Shown: positions 35,050 through 44,745, numbered from the stretch's first letter. The stretch: 64,000 bases of DNA from Streptomyces sp. NBC_00461 (GCF_036013935.1 NZ_CP107902.1:1054001-1118000), one strand, 5' to 3'. Notes: generated from the letters alone by a model not told the origin. Made by a program: numbers and translations.

Positions 35050-35406
35050 GACTCGCCGGTGTGCTGCCTCGCTGCAGTTCTACGGTGGCCAGGCCGCCCT
35101 CGGCCCCTCCTCGACGGCAACGACGGTTCCCGAGCAGTTGAGGGTGTCGCCGTAGAAGACCTGAGAGCGGAACCGAACGCCGAAGCGGTGCACGGTCGCG
35201 GCACCGAGTAGGCCGGTTGCGTAAGTCGCCGGCAAGGCGCCTGGAGCATCCCGTGGGCGATCACCGTCGGATACCCGGCGCTGCGGGCGAAGTCCTTGTG
35301 GTGTAGAGATCCAGACCTGAGCGGACGAGGGCGTCCACAGCAGCGCGACGATGCCTTGGACATGATCGACGCCTTCGTCCACTGGGGCGTACTGATCCTC
35401 AGGCAT
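35050..35406 (-). pseudogene. MaoC-like hydratase, frameshifted
   Basis: ATG 35406 (overlapping the stop of the FAD hydroxylase by eight bases) begins MPEDQYAPVDEGVDHVQG, then the frame breaks. HHKDFARSAGYPTVIAHGML is read in a second frame and LLGAATVHRFGVRFRSQVFY plus GDTLNCSGTVVAVEEG in the first. These match FAQQAGYPTVFSQGM and FGVRFRELVWPGD of the intact gene at 27280. At least two frameshifts (near 35300 and 35240) make it inactive. It was the last gene of the 35-43 kb operon. Confidence 0.82.
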
Positions 35407-37027
35407 GGCCGGTGACCGTCAGCAGCAGGTCGCGGGGGTCGGGCAACTCGTCGCCGCGCCAGGTCACCATGCCGTCGGGGCGCACCAGCACCCACGGTCG
35501 ATCGTAGGCTGCGGCGACGGCCGGCTCACTGACTCGGACGACCGTGAGCGGAACGCCGAGACCCGCTGCGGCTGCCTCCGCGCGACCGATGTCGGCCGAC
35601 GCGGGCTCGTCGCCGAGAACGAGCAACGTGAAGGCGTCACGGTCGAGCAGGTCGATGGTGGCGGTGCCATCGGCGAACCGCACGAACGGGGCACGGTGCC
35701 CCGGGCGAGCGGTCTGCACGTAGACGCTGGCATCGTCCGGAGTCGGAGGCGTCCCGTCACCGACGACGATCGGCGACTCGTCGTACCGATAGCCCATCGC
35801 CACCCCGAAGGAGTGCCACTCGGGCTGCAGGCGGGCGTTCATCTGGTCCCCCAGCGCCCGGCGCTGCTTCTCCCCCTCGGGCGAGTCCTCGAAGAGCCGG
35901 TCCCACTTGGCTTCCTCGACCCACGCGCCGTAGTTGCGACTGGAGAAGTTGCCGTTGCGGATCGCCACCGGCCGACGCTCGGCGTTGTAGGCGTCGATCA
36001 GCGATCTGCCACCCCAGCCCTCGATGAGCGCCTGGAGCATCCACGCCAGGTCGCTGACGTCGCCGAGACCGGTATTGAGGCCGTGTCCGCCGGTGGGCGA
36101 AGTGGTATGGGCGGCGTCACCGGCAAGGAACAGCCGTCCTTGCGCGAAGCGCTCGGCCGTGTAGTGGCTGCGGCGCCACGGCATCACGCGGTGCAGAATC
36201 CAGTCGCCCTCGTCGGTGCCAAGGGCACGGCGCATGGCTGCGTCGTAGTCGTTGCTGTCGGGCTGCTGGCGCTCGGTGAAGCCGACGAGCGTCATCCGCC
36301 ATAGCTTCCGGCCGTCGACCGATGTGATGTTGGCCCAGGTCTTCCCGTCCTCGCCGACAAACATGAAGCGCTCGGCCCGGCCGTGAGGGTGCAGGTCCTC
36401 GAGCGCCTCGAACTCGATCATCGCGCTCACCGAGTAGTCGAGATCGTTGCCCTCGAAGGCGATGCCCGCTGCGCGGCGGACGGTGCTGCCGGCGCCGTCG
36501 CATCCGACGATGTACTTCGAGCGGACCGTTAGGTGCTCGCCGTCGGGGCCCTCGACGACCGACGTGACGCCCTCGGCGTCCTCGGACATCGAGCGCCAGA
36601 CAGCGCCGTAGAGGACCTGCGTCATGCCGAGTTCGAGGACCTTGCCGGCCATCAGCGGGTCGAAAACGTACTGCGGGCAGCGCGCGGGGATCTCCCTCGT
36701 CTCGGGAAACGGTATGCGATCCTTCGCCGAGGGCAGCGGGTCGCGGCCGAGCACGAAGCCGTTGAGCGAGGTGACGTAGAGCGTGTCCCGAGGGTAGTCG
36801 AGCGGGAACCCGGCGTTGATGATGTCGTCGGCGACGCCCATCTTCCGGAAGTACTCGACGGTCCGCTCGTTGAAGGTCCCTGCCTTGGCGAGTAGCTCGA
36901 GTCCGGTCCCGGCGTCGGCCTCGACGAGGACGCACGGGACGCCCCGGAGCCCGAGGTCGTAGGCGAGGGTGAGGCCGACGGGCCCCCCGCCGACGATTAT
37001 CACGGCGGTGTCGATGCGCTTGCTCAT
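35399..37027 (-). CDS. FAD-dependent aromatic monooxygenase (phenol hydroxylase-like)
   Basis: 542-residue flavoprotein hydroxylase of the PheA/MhpA/TfdB group. VIIVGGGPVGLTLAYDLGLR binds the ADP part of FAD, CDGAGSTVRRAAG is the DG motif, and GRLFLAGDAAHTTSPTGGHG contains the GD motif. The C-terminal ~130 residues (ATIDLLDRDAFTLLVLGDEP, RPWVLVRPDGMVTWRGDELP) form the thioredoxin-like tail found in this group. It should hydroxylate a phenolic or quinone-type ring using NAD(P)H. It follows the CoA-transferase remnant by about a dozen bases in the minus-strand operon. It is the clearest sign that an aromatic compound is handled here. Confidence 0.92.
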   Translation of the reverse strand: MSKRIDTAVIIVGGGPVGLTLAYDLGLRGVPCVLVEADAGTGLELLAKAGTFNERTVEYFRKMGVADDIINAGFPLDYPRDTLYVTSLNGFVLGRDPLPSAKDRIPFPETREIPARCPQYVFDPLMAGKVLELGMTQVLYGAVWRSMSEDAEGVTSVVEGPDGEHLTVRSKYIVGCDGAGSTVRRAAGIAFEGNDLDYSVSAMIEFEALEDLHPHGRAERFMFVGEDGKTWANITSVDGRKLWRMTLVGFTERQQPDSNDYDAAMRRALGTDEGDWILHRVMPWRRSHYTAERFAQGRLFLAGDAAHTTSPTGGHGLNTGLGDVSDLAWMLQALIEGWGGRSLIDAYNAERRPVAIRNGNFSSRNYGAWVEEAKWDRLFEDSPEGEKQRRALGDQMNARLQPEWHSFGVAMGYRYDESPIVVGDGTPPTPDDASVYVQTARPGHRAPFVRFADGTATIDLLDRDAFTLLVLGDEPASADIGRAEAAAAGLGVPLTVVRVSEPAVAAAYDRPWVLVRPDGMVTWRGDELPDPRDLLLTVTGHA

Positions 37028-37039
37028 GACGGCTCCTCG

Positions 37040-38120
37040 CTAGATGATCGCGTCGGTCCGCAGCGCCTCGACCTCGTCGTCGCTGAGGCCCAGCAGGTCG
37101 CGGTAGACGGCGGTGTTGTGTTCGCCGAGCTCCGGACCGAGGGCCCGGACGCATCGGGAATTCGCCGAGCACTTCGTGTTTGAGCCGGACGATCGACTCA
37201 CGTGCCTTGAAGTGCGGGTCCTCCAGCATGTCCTTGGCGCGGTAGATGAGTCCGGCGGGGACACCAGCCTCGTGGAGCGCGTCGAGGAGGTGACCGGATT
37301 CCTGCGGACTGCTCCAAGCGGAGATGATCCGGTCCAGCTCCTCGGAGTTGGCACCGCGCGCGTCATGGGTGGCGAACCTCGGGTCCGCGGCAAGCTCGGG
37401 CTGGCCCATCACCTCGGTAAGCCGCTGAAAGACCGTGTCGCGGTTGCCGGCCAGCACCGACCCTTCGAGCGCCGGGTAGACGTTGCTCGGCGCGACGCCC
37501 GGGAGGATCGAGCCAGTCCGCTCGCGCTGGTAGCCGCCGACCTCCCAGTCGGGAACGAGCGCCTCCATCATCGCAAACACGGACTCGTAGAGGGATGCGT
37601 CGACGACCTGCCCGCGGCCGGTGTTCTGCCGGTGGTGGAGCGCGACGAGCGTGCCAAGGGCCGCGAAGGTGCCAGCGAGTTCGTCCCCGATCGAGACGCT
37701 CACTCGGGCCGGTGGCGTCACCGGGTCGCCGGTCACGTACCGGAATCCGCCCATTGCCTCGCCAACGACGCCGAAGCCGGCGCGGGGTGCGTAGGGGCCC
37801 GTTTGGCCGTATCCCGTCACGCGGGTGACGACGAGGCCACGGTTGACCTTCCAGAGCTCCTCGGGGCTCAGGCCCCACCGCTCCAGGGTGCCGGGCCGGA
37901 AGTTCTCGACGAGCACATCCGCCTGCGCGACGAGTTTGCGCACGATCTCCTGGCCTTGGGCGCTGCGCAGGTTGAGCGTGATGGACTTCTTGTTGCGCCC
38001 GATGATCGGCCAGTGCAGCGACAAGCCCTGAGGCTTGACCCGACCCCAGCCGCGCATCGCGTCGCCCTCGCCAGGTGCCTCGACTTTGATCACCTCGGCA
38101 CCAAAGTCGCCAAGGAGCGC
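37040..38120 (-). pseudogene. Family III CoA-transferase, 5'-truncated and frameshifted
   Basis: CaiB/BaiF-type protein lacking its first ~25 residues: it begins at LLGDFGAEVIKVEAPGEGD and continues with NKKSITLNLRSAQGQEIV, VRVTGYGQTGPYAPRAGFG-like segments, and VVDASLYESVFAMMEALVPD. The catalytic aspartate region is present (VSIGDELAGTFAALGTLVAL). Near 37150 a frameshift moves the end (LGPELGEHNTAVYRDLLGLS) out of frame. Its start was removed by a deletion that joined it to the HMG-CoA lyase gene. Compare the intact homologue at 41836. Confidence 0.85.
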
Positions 38121-38670
38121 GGACCTGGGCCGGTACGCCGACTCCGATCGATTCGGCCAGGGAGATCTCCACCGCGCCGCCGTCGTACGCCTCTCCCGCG
38201 AGGCGGGCGACCAGCTCGGGGTCGGCCTCGCCCTCGAAAGGGCAGCCGAACGCGGCTGCGATCGCGACGGAAAGCGGAACGGCGCCGTTGGCCTCGGCGA
38301 CGATCTGGCGCCAGCGCCCGACCATCTGCCCGATGGTGGCGCCCTGGTTGCGCTGGCTGAGGGTCTCGCTCGCGACAAGAACGACGTTCACCTCGTCCAT
38401 TCCGGTCTCGATGGCGCGCGTGAGTCCACGGGGGTTGAGGACCAGGCCGCTGTAACTAACACCGGGCACCCGCTCAGTTCGCGCCATGGCCTCCTCGGCG
38501 GCCGCCATCTGCGGAACTGCCTTGGAGCTGACGAAGCTCACCGACTCGACCCGGCGAAGACCCGCCGCGGTGCTGCGGCGAATCAACTCGGCCTTGTCCT
38601 CCGGTGACAGCGGCGCCTTCTCGTTCTGGAGCCCATCGCGAGGTCCGACCTCGACGATCTCGACGCGCAT
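38120..38670 (-). pseudogene. HMG-CoA lyase, 3'-truncated by deletion
   Basis: From ATG 38670 (preceded by GAGGGGCGGGG) the protein reads VEIVEVGPRDGLQNEKAPL, VESVSFVSSKAVPQMA, YSGLVLNPRGLTRAIETG, and AAAFGCPFEGEADPELVA, all typical of hydroxymethylglutaryl-CoA lyase (TIM barrel, HMGL-like). It stops being recognisable after IGVGVPAQVRA, about residue 183 of ~300. The next codons belong, in another frame, to the CoA-transferase. The lost part contains the C-terminal half of the barrel, including the conserved catalytic cysteine loop. HMG-CoA lyase acts in leucine and acyclic terpene breakdown. Confidence 0.85.
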
Positions 38671-38733
38671 CCCCCGCCCCTCTCGCTGTGTCACCGACGG
38701 TTCGCGTGCGGCCATGTCTCGAACCTGTAATCG

Positions 38734-39726
38734 TCAAGCCGTGACGTCGATGACGACGCGACCCTGGACCTGGCCCTGCAGGATCTGCGGCGCCAGTGAC
38801 GGAAGCGCCGACATCGGCTCAACCCGGGACAACGATGCGAGCACATCGGGCTTGAGGTCGCGCGCCAAACGGCTCCAAGCAGCCTTACGCTTCGCCTGGG
38901 GGGCCATCACGGAGTCGACGCCGAGCAGCGCAACCCCGCGCAAGATGTGGGGCAGCACGGTCGCGCCGACTAGGTCACTGCCACCGGCCAGCCCGCAGGC
39001 GGCAGCGGCGCCGCCGTAAACGGTCTGCGACAGCGCGTTGACGAGGGTGACACCGCCGACGGTGTCGACTACCCCGGACCAGCACTCCTTCTGCAGCGGG
39101 CGCCCGGGCTCGAGGAGCTTGTTGCGGTCCACGATCGTCCCGGCTCCCAGCTCCGTGAGGAACTCGTGCGCGGAGGGGCGCCCGGTCGAGGCCGCCACGG
39201 GCACTCCGACCGCGGTAAGGAGTGCGACCGCGACCGACCCTACGCCTCCGGCCGCGCCGGTGACGAGCACATCGCCACCGGCCAGTGCGCCCCAGGCATC
39301 CAGTGCGTCGACGCACAGGGCTGAGGTGTAGCCGGCTGTGCCGATCGCCATCGCATCAAGGGTGCTGAACGGCTCGGGGATCTCGACGAGCCACTCGCTC
39401 TTGACCCGCTGATAGCGGGTGTAGCCACCGGACTCGGTCTCCGACATGCCCCAGCCGTTGACGACGACCTTGGCGCCGACCCTCCACTGGGCATTTGTGG
39501 TCTCCACGATGGTGCCGGCCAGGTCGGCGCCGGCGATCAGGGGCGTGCGCCGCGCAATCTTCTGGGCGCCGGAGACGTTGAGGCCGTCCTTGAAGTTGAG
39601 CGAGGAGTACTCGACCTCGATCAGGGTGTCGTAGTCGGGCAGGTCGGCGAGGCTGAGCCGGCGGAAGTCGCACACCCGCTTCCCGTCGGTCTCGTCGACG
39701 ACCAGTGCGGTGAAGGGTTCGTTCAT
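38734..39726 (-). CDS. Acrylyl-CoA reductase AcuI/YhdH-like MDR oxidoreductase
   Basis: 330-residue zinc-free medium-chain reductase of the AcuI/YhdH type: DYDTLIEVEYSSLNFKDGLN at the start, PLIAGADLAGTIVE, the NADPH loop VTGAAGGVGSVAVALLTAVG and SGVVDTVGGVTLVNALSQT. AcuI enzymes reduce acryloyl-CoA to propionyl-CoA; here a related short enoyl-CoA could be the substrate. It ends 63 bases before the HMG-CoA lyase start and lies 12 bases after the hydrolase. The length is normal. Confidence 0.9.
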   Translation of the reverse strand: MNEPFTALVVDETDGKRVCDFRRLSLADLPDYDTLIEVEYSSLNFKDGLNVSGAQKIARRTPLIAGADLAGTIVETTNAQWRVGAKVVVNGWGMSETESGGYTRYQRVKSEWLVEIPEPFSTLDAMAIGTAGYTSALCVDALDAWGALAGGDVLVTGAAGGVGSVAVALLTAVGVPVAASTGRPSAHEFLTELGAGTIVDRNKLLEPGRPLQKECWSGVVDTVGGVTLVNALSQTVYGGAAAACGLAGGSDLVGATVLPHILRGVALLGVDSVMAPQAKRKAAWSRLARDLKPDVLASLSRVEPMSALPSLAPQILQGQVQGRVVIDVTA

Positions 39727-39737
39727 TGCGGCGCCTT

Positions 39738-40952
39738 TCAGCGAAGTCGGGTGGGGGACGGAGGACTGAGGCCGAGCAGGCCGCGCTTGGCGACGAACTC
39801 GAGGGTCAGCTCGGTTGTCTGCTTGAGCAGTTCGGGGGTGCCCGCGTAGTAGTGGTCGGCTCCCTTGACGACCTTGTACTCCTTGTCGGTGCTGGCGACC
39901 GCCTCGAAGACCTCATGGACGTGGGCCGCCGGGGCGCAGTCGTCGGCGCTGTTCTCGATGGTGAGGAACGGCACCGTGACGTCCTCGGCACACACCTCGG
40001 CCCTGGCGCGGGTGTCGTCGATGGACCACTGCGACAGCCACGAGCGCAGCGTGCAGAACCGCGCGACGCCGACCGGTCCGGTGTTGACCGTCTCGGGATC
40101 ACCGGAGTAACACCACTCCGGCCGACGGTCGTTGGGCTCCAGGGTCGGGTCGAGCCAGCGCGGGTCGGCCTCGGTCCGGTGGACGACGAAGGCACCCTCG
40201 ATCTCCTTGCCGCCGCGGTTCTCGAGCATCTCGAGGCGCTCACGCACGGTCGCCGTGATACGGCGCATCCGGGACAGCTGGGCGGCACGGTACTCCGCGA
40301 CGAAGTCTGCGCTGTAGGGCCGACTGGCCAGGTTCTCGGGCCGGTAGAGGTCCAGGTGCGGGTCGCGGTCCTCGGGGTTGAGCTCATCGCGCACCGAGGC
40401 GTCGAGGGACTCCAGCAGCACCCGCGCCCGGGAGGCGTGCGCGGCCTGGAAGACCACAGCGTCGGCGGGTATGAGCCCGGCACCGACGACATCGACCGGG
40501 TCGCCGTACGGCGTATCCACGATCGTGGGATTCTCGGCCTGCGACTGGTAGAGCATCGACAAGGAGCCACCACCGCTCCACCCGACGAGCACCACCTTCT
40601 CGTAGCCGAGCTGTTCCTTGGCGTAGCGGATCCAGGCGCCGAAGTCGAGCAGCGTCTTCTCGAAGATCAGGGCCGCGTCGTTCTTGAAATATCGGGTGCG
40701 TCCGCACAGCACGTGCACACCGGACTCGGCCAGGCTCCGCGGCACGGGCAGCGCGTCCATCGGGGTGACCGGATGCATGAAGAAGAAGACGGTCTTCGAG
40801 GTGCCGGTGCGCGGCTTGAGCAACACGCCCTCGACATGGACCATGCCCTGGCTGCCGGCGTAGCCGTACACCTCGTTGAAGGAGCGATGCTCGGGGTAGT
40901 CGAGAGCGATGTACTGGTACTGCAAGTCCCCTTGGAGAACGTCGAGGATCAC
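39738..40952 (-). CDS. Alpha/beta hydrolase
   Basis: 404-residue alpha/beta-hydrolase. The nucleophile elbow is VLVGWSGGGSLSM; FFFMHPVTPMDALPVP precedes it and the C-terminal TIENSADDCAPAAHVHEV and VVKGADHYYAG supply the acid and histidine positions. The HP instead of HG oxyanion motif is unusual. Its start overlaps the stop of the hydratase at 40949 (ATGA), and it lies directly before the AcuI-like gene. Possible roles are thioester or ring-fission product hydrolysis. Confidence 0.85.
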   Translation of the reverse strand: MILDVLQGDLQYQYIALDYPEHRSFNEVYGYAGSQGMVHVEGVLLKPRTGTSKTVFFFMHPVTPMDALPVPRSLAESGVHVLCGRTRYFKNDAALIFEKTLLDFGAWIRYAKEQLGYEKVVLVGWSGGGSLSMLYQSQAENPTIVDTPYGDPVDVVGAGLIPADAVVFQAAHASRARVLLESLDASVRDELNPEDRDPHLDLYRPENLASRPYSADFVAEYRAAQLSRMRRITATVRERLEMLENRGGKEIEGAFVVHRTEADPRWLDPTLEPNDRRPEWCYSGDPETVNTGPVGVARFCTLRSWLSQWSIDDTRARAEVCAEDVTVPFLTIENSADDCAPAAHVHEVFEAVASTDKEYKVVKGADHYYAGTPELLKQTTELTLEFVAKRGLLGLSPPSPTRLR

Positions 40953-41839
40953 TGGTCTTCCTTCATGCTCGTCGGAGTCGGCAGCCAGCTCCCGGTGAAC
41001 TGGGAGTCGCGGGCCGCCTTGAGTCCGGTCACGCCCTCCGTGGCCAGAATGTCGGCGAAGCGCCGGCCATCAGGAGCTTCGGCGTAGCGGGCGTTCGAGA
41101 CGGTCACCACGTCGCGGGTACGCCCGGCCGCGCGGCCGTCGGTACGCCCCATGGCATCCGCGGTGGCGTTGACCGCGGCCTTGTTGAGGATCGCCGCTTC
41201 CCGGGGCGTCGCCGCGATCCGTGCGGCGAGGTCACCCGCCCGGACCGACAGCGCGTCGGGTGCGACCACGGCCAGGACGAGCCCGATCCGTTCGGCCACG
41301 GAGGCGTCGATCAGCTCTCCGGTGAGGATCAGGAACTTCGCCCACGCCGGCCCGATCAGCGGCACCAGCTCAGTGGCGCCCGGGTGGCCGATACGGCCCT
41401 CCACGAGACCGAAGCGGGCGTCCTCGGCCGCGACGACGAGGTCGAACTGGGCAAGCAAGCCCAGGCCCGCCCCCAGGCACAGGCCGTGCACGGCCGCGAC
41501 GATCGGCCTGCGGACGGCTCGGATGCCGGCGTGGAACCGGTCGACCTCCGCAACCATCTCCGTGACGTCGTACGGTCTGTCGGTCGGCGGCGCCCCGGTC
41601 AGGTCACCGCCGGCACAGAACGCCCGGCCCTCCGCGCTCACGAGGATCGCCCCGACGGACGCGTCGGCGTCGGCACGCTGCAGGGCGGCAAGGATCTCGG
41701 CCCGGCTGCCGTCCGGGCCGAAGCCCAGGACGTTGAGCTTGTCGGGCCGGTTGAGGCGGACGTGCGCGACCCCGTCCTCGACGTGATACGCGACATGGGC
41801 GTAGCCGGAGTCGCTCTCAGAGCTGGCCAGGGCACTCAC
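40949..41839 (-). CDS. Enoyl-CoA hydratase/isomerase family protein
   Basis: 296 residues from GTG 41839, overlapping the CoA-transferase stop by four bases. VAHVRLNRPDKLNVLGFG, FCAGGDLTGAPP, AVHGLCLGAGLGLLAQFDLV and GLVEGRIGHPGATELVPLIG show the crotonase fold and oxyanion hole. The stretch before the first motif is longer than usual. Tight overlaps on both sides put it inside one translationally coupled operon. Confidence 0.91.
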   Translation of the reverse strand: MSALASSESDSGYAHVAYHVEDGVAHVRLNRPDKLNVLGFGPDGSRAEILAALQRADADASVGAILVSAEGRAFCAGGDLTGAPPTDRPYDVTEMVAEVDRFHAGIRAVRRPIVAAVHGLCLGAGLGLLAQFDLVVAAEDARFGLVEGRIGHPGATELVPLIGPAWAKFLILTGELIDASVAERIGLVLAVVAPDALSVRAGDLAARIAATPREAAILNKAAVNATADAMGRTDGRAAGRTRDVVTVSNARYAEAPDGRRFADILATEGVTGLKAARDSQFTGSWLPTPTSMKEDQ

Positions 41840-43041
41840 CGCCCGCCTTCCCTCTTGATCTTCGCGGCGTCGTCCTTGCCATAGCCCAGCTCGACGAGGA
41901 CGTCCACGGTGTGCTCGCCCAGCTGCGGCGCGTGCCGGCGGAGGCCCGGAGGCGTCTTGGACCAGCCGACCGGACCGCGCACCGTGCGCAGCGGGCCCTC
42001 CGTGGGGTGCTCCGTCGTCTGGAAGAAGCCGACCGCGTTCAGGTGCGGGTCGTCGAAAATCGATTCCAGGGTGTGCAGCGGCGTGGCCGGGATATCGGCC
42101 TTCTCGAACACCCCCAGCCACTCAGCGGTGGTCCTCGCGGCCAGCTGCTCGCGCACGAAGGCGTACGTGTGATCGGCGTGGGTGGTGCGAACGCCGAAGT
42201 CGGCGAAGTACGGGTCATCTAGAAGGTCCGGCCGCCCGACGAGCTCTCCGAAGGACCGCCAGTGGTTGTCGGTGTAGATGATCGCGCATACGTAGCCGTC
42301 AGCCGTCTGGTAGGGGCGCCGTTCGGCGGTGAGTGTGCGCGGGTATCCGGGCGGACCCATGGGCGGCTCGAAGGCCATGCCGCCCATGTGGTCGCCGAGC
42401 ACGAACTGGGCCATCGACTCGAACATCGGCACTTCGATGTGCTGGGCCTCCCCGCTCCGCTCGCGGTGGAACAGGGCGGTCACGATGGCGTGCGCAGCGT
42501 ACAGACCCGTACCGCGGTCGTTGAACGAAGTGGGCACATAGCCGGGCTCCGGCGAGCCCGTGCGGGCCAGCAGGGAGGGCACGGCGGTGAGGCCCTGGAT
42601 GAGGTCCTCGTACGCTGGTCGGCCGGCATAGGGGCCGCCCTCGCCGAAACCGACGAGACTGACCGAGATGAGTTTGGGGTTGAGCTCGGCGAGGTCCTCG
42701 GGCCCCAGGCCGAGCCGGGCCATCGCCTGCGGGCGCACCGAATACATGAACACGTCGGCGCCGGCGAGGAGGTCGCGCATCGCCTCCATGTGCCGCTCGA
42801 TCTTGAGGTCGAGCACGACACTGCGCTTGTTCCGGTTGAGCTGCAGGAATGTGCAGCCCATCTCGGGGTTCTGCATCGGCGGAATACTCCGTGTCGTGTC
42901 ACCAGCCGGTGACTCGACCTTGATGACGTCAGCACCGTGGTCGCCGAGTAGCTGGCTCGCCATCGGCCCCATCACCGTGGCGCTCATGTCGACGACGCGG
43001 ATACCTGCCAGTGCAGACTCCACCTGCTCCTCCAAATTCAT
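41836..43041 (-). CDS. Family III CoA-transferase (CaiB/BaiF)
   Basis: 401 residues, full length. VVDMSATVMGPMASQLLGDHG, ADVIKVESPAGDTTRSIPP, RNKRSVVLDLKIE and PTSFNDRGTGLYAAHAIVTA (catalytic aspartate region) identify a type III CoA-transferase, which moves CoA between carboxylates. First gene of the minus-strand operon 35-43 kb; the ATG at 43041 is 118 bases from the divergent ligase. Together they offer two ways to activate an acid. The truncated homologue at 37040 shows the operon once had two. Confidence 0.93.
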   Translation of the reverse strand: MNLEEQVESALAGIRVVDMSATVMGPMASQLLGDHGADVIKVESPAGDTTRSIPPMQNPEMGCTFLQLNRNKRSVVLDLKIERHMEAMRDLLAGADVFMYSVRPQAMARLGLGPEDLAELNPKLISVSLVGFGEGGPYAGRPAYEDLIQGLTAVPSLLARTGSPEPGYVPTSFNDRGTGLYAAHAIVTALFHRERSGEAQHIEVPMFESMAQFVLGDHMGGMAFEPPMGPPGYPRTLTAERRPYQTADGYVCAIIYTDNHWRSFGELVGRPDLLDDPYFADFGVRTTHADHTYAFVREQLAARTTAEWLGVFEKADIPATPLHTLESIFDDPHLNAVGFFQTTEHPTEGPLRTVRGPVGWSKTPPGLRRHAPQLGEHTVDVLVELGYGKDDAAKIKREGGR

Positions 43042-43158
43042 GCCGCTCCCAGGCGGGACGTCCTCAGCCTAGGTGCGAATAGATGTCGATTGGGTGTCCG
43101 AGAGAGCGGTCCCGAAGTGGCATCCATTCGACAGGCACATCGGCCTACGGTTCCCCTT

Positions 43159-44682
43159 ATGACAATGGCTCACGGTCACCGGACACTCGGCTCGGTGCTC
43201 AAGGAATTCGCCCACCTGCAGCCCAACGCGCCCTTCCTCGCTTACGAGCGAGGTCCCGGGCTGGTCGAGACCACCACGTGGGGGCAGATGGCCGCGCGGG
43301 CGCTTTCCTCCGCCGAGCTGCTGTCCTCGCACGGCGTGCGGGCCGGCGACAAGGTAGGCGTCCACCTGACGAATTGTCCCGAATTCTACGACGTGTGGTT
43401 CGGCGCCGCGCTCCTTGGCGCAGCCATCGTGCCCACCAATCCACTGCTCACCGCCGACGAACTGCGCTACGTGGTCGACCACGCGGGATGCGAAGTCGTC
43501 GTGACCCAGGCCGACTTGGCCGACACAACCCGCGCCGCCGGCGCCCGGACGATCATCGACGTCGAGCACGCGTGGCACGTCAGCGACACCTTCGCCGACT
43601 GGGACTCAGTCGACCTCCGTCGCACCGACGGCGGCACGCTCGCGGCCATCATGTACACCTCCGGCACTACCAGCCGCCCAAAGGGTGTCATGGTGACCCA
43701 CGCGGCGTACCTGAACGCCGGAGACGTCGTCGCCGGTCACTTGCGGCTGCGTCGTTACGACCGCAACCTCATCGTCCTGCCCCTCTTCCACGGCAACGCG
43801 CAGTACTACTCGACCATGTCGGCCTTCGTCTCCGGAGCCTCTGTGGCGCTCACCCCCCGGTTCAGTGCCAGCCGATGGTCGGAGCAGGCGCTGGCCACCG
43901 GAGCGACGGTCGCCAGCCTTTTCGCCGCTCCGATCCGGATGCTGCTCGCTCAGTCGGTCTCCAATGCCGACCACATGCACCAGCTGCGCGTCGTGATCTT
44001 CGCGCAGAACGTCTCCGCGGCCCAGGTCACGGAGTTCCAGAAGCGGTTCGGGGTCGATCTGCTTCAGCTCTACGGCATGACCGAGACGGTCTTCCCGCCC
44101 TTGATGAACCCGCTGCTCGGCACGCGGAACTCCCAGGCGATGGGCAGGCCAGTCGCCGGCGCACGCATTCGTCTCGTGGACGACCAGGGCAACGACGTCC
44201 CGCTCGGCACTCCCGGGCAGTTGCTCGTCGGCGCCAATCCCGGATTCGACGTGATGACCGGCTACCTCGCCAACCCGGAGGCCACCGCGTCGACGCTCGT
44301 CGACGGATGGCTGCACACCGGAGACGTGGCCGCCACGGACTCCGACGGGTTCGTCATCTTCGTGGACCGGGCGAAGGACATGATCAAGCGGGCCGGCGAG
44401 AACGTCGCCTGCAGCGAGGTCGAGGCGGTGATCGGTCAGCACCCCGCCGTCTTCGAGTCCGCCGCTGTCGGCGTTCCCGACGAGATGCGCGACGAGGCGC
44501 TGGTCGCGTTCGTCGTGCTCTGCAAGGGCGCAGAGGCGACCCCGGACGAGATCCTCGACTTCTGCCGCGAGCGGCTCGCGAAGTTCAAGGTCCCCGACAG
44601 CGTCAAACTGGTCCGCGAACTGCCGCGCACGCCCGTCGGCAAGATCCAGAAGCACCGGCTGAAGGGGAGCCTGCCGGCCTGA
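43159..44682 (+). CDS. Acyl-CoA synthetase (AMP-forming ligase)
   Basis: 507-residue ligase: MYTSGTTSRPKGVMVTHAAY phosphate loop, YGMTETVFPPLMNP, GWLHTGDVAATDSDGFVIF, KRAGENVACSEVE and PVGKIQKHRLKG with the catalytic lysine. ATG 43159 has no ribosome binding site; TACGGT at 43146-43151 is placed so that transcription would start at the ATG, so a leaderless mRNA is likely. ATG 43165 is an alternative. It is followed by a good terminator, so it is a single-gene transcript divergent from the CoA-transferase operon. Confidence 0.93.
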   Translation: MTMAHGHRTLGSVLKEFAHLQPNAPFLAYERGPGLVETTTWGQMAARALSSAELLSSHGVRAGDKVGVHLTNCPEFYDVWFGAALLGAAIVPTNPLLTADELRYVVDHAGCEVVVTQADLADTTRAAGARTIIDVEHAWHVSDTFADWDSVDLRRTDGGTLAAIMYTSGTTSRPKGVMVTHAAYLNAGDVVAGHLRLRRYDRNLIVLPLFHGNAQYYSTMSAFVSGASVALTPRFSASRWSEQALATGATVASLFAAPIRMLLAQSVSNADHMHQLRVVIFAQNVSAAQVTEFQKRFGVDLLQLYGMTETVFPPLMNPLLGTRNSQAMGRPVAGARIRLVDDQGNDVPLGTPGQLLVGANPGFDVMTGYLANPEATASTLVDGWLHTGDVAATDSDGFVIFVDRAKDMIKRAGENVACSEVEAVIGQHPAVFESAAVGVPDEMRDEALVAFVVLCKGAEATPDEILDFCRERLAKFKVPDSVKLVRELPRTPVGKIQKHRLKGSLPA

Positions 44683-44707
44683 CGGGCCGCACGGCTGAGG
44701 CAAGCAG

Positions 44708-44733
44708 AAGAGGGGCCCGCGGTGGCCCCTCTT
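44708..44733 (+). terminator. Strong hairpin terminator
   Basis: Perfect 10-base stem AAGAGGGGCC / GGCCCCTCTT with a 6-base loop, 25 bases after the ligase stop. Confidence 0.85.
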
Positions 44734-44745
44734 CATTGGGCTTCT

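Noticed and set aside
36117..38378. 753-codon minus-strand open frame as one protein
   Set aside because: It contains the real CoA-transferase fragment but extends at both ends into wrong-frame translation of the lyase and the FAD hydroxylase.
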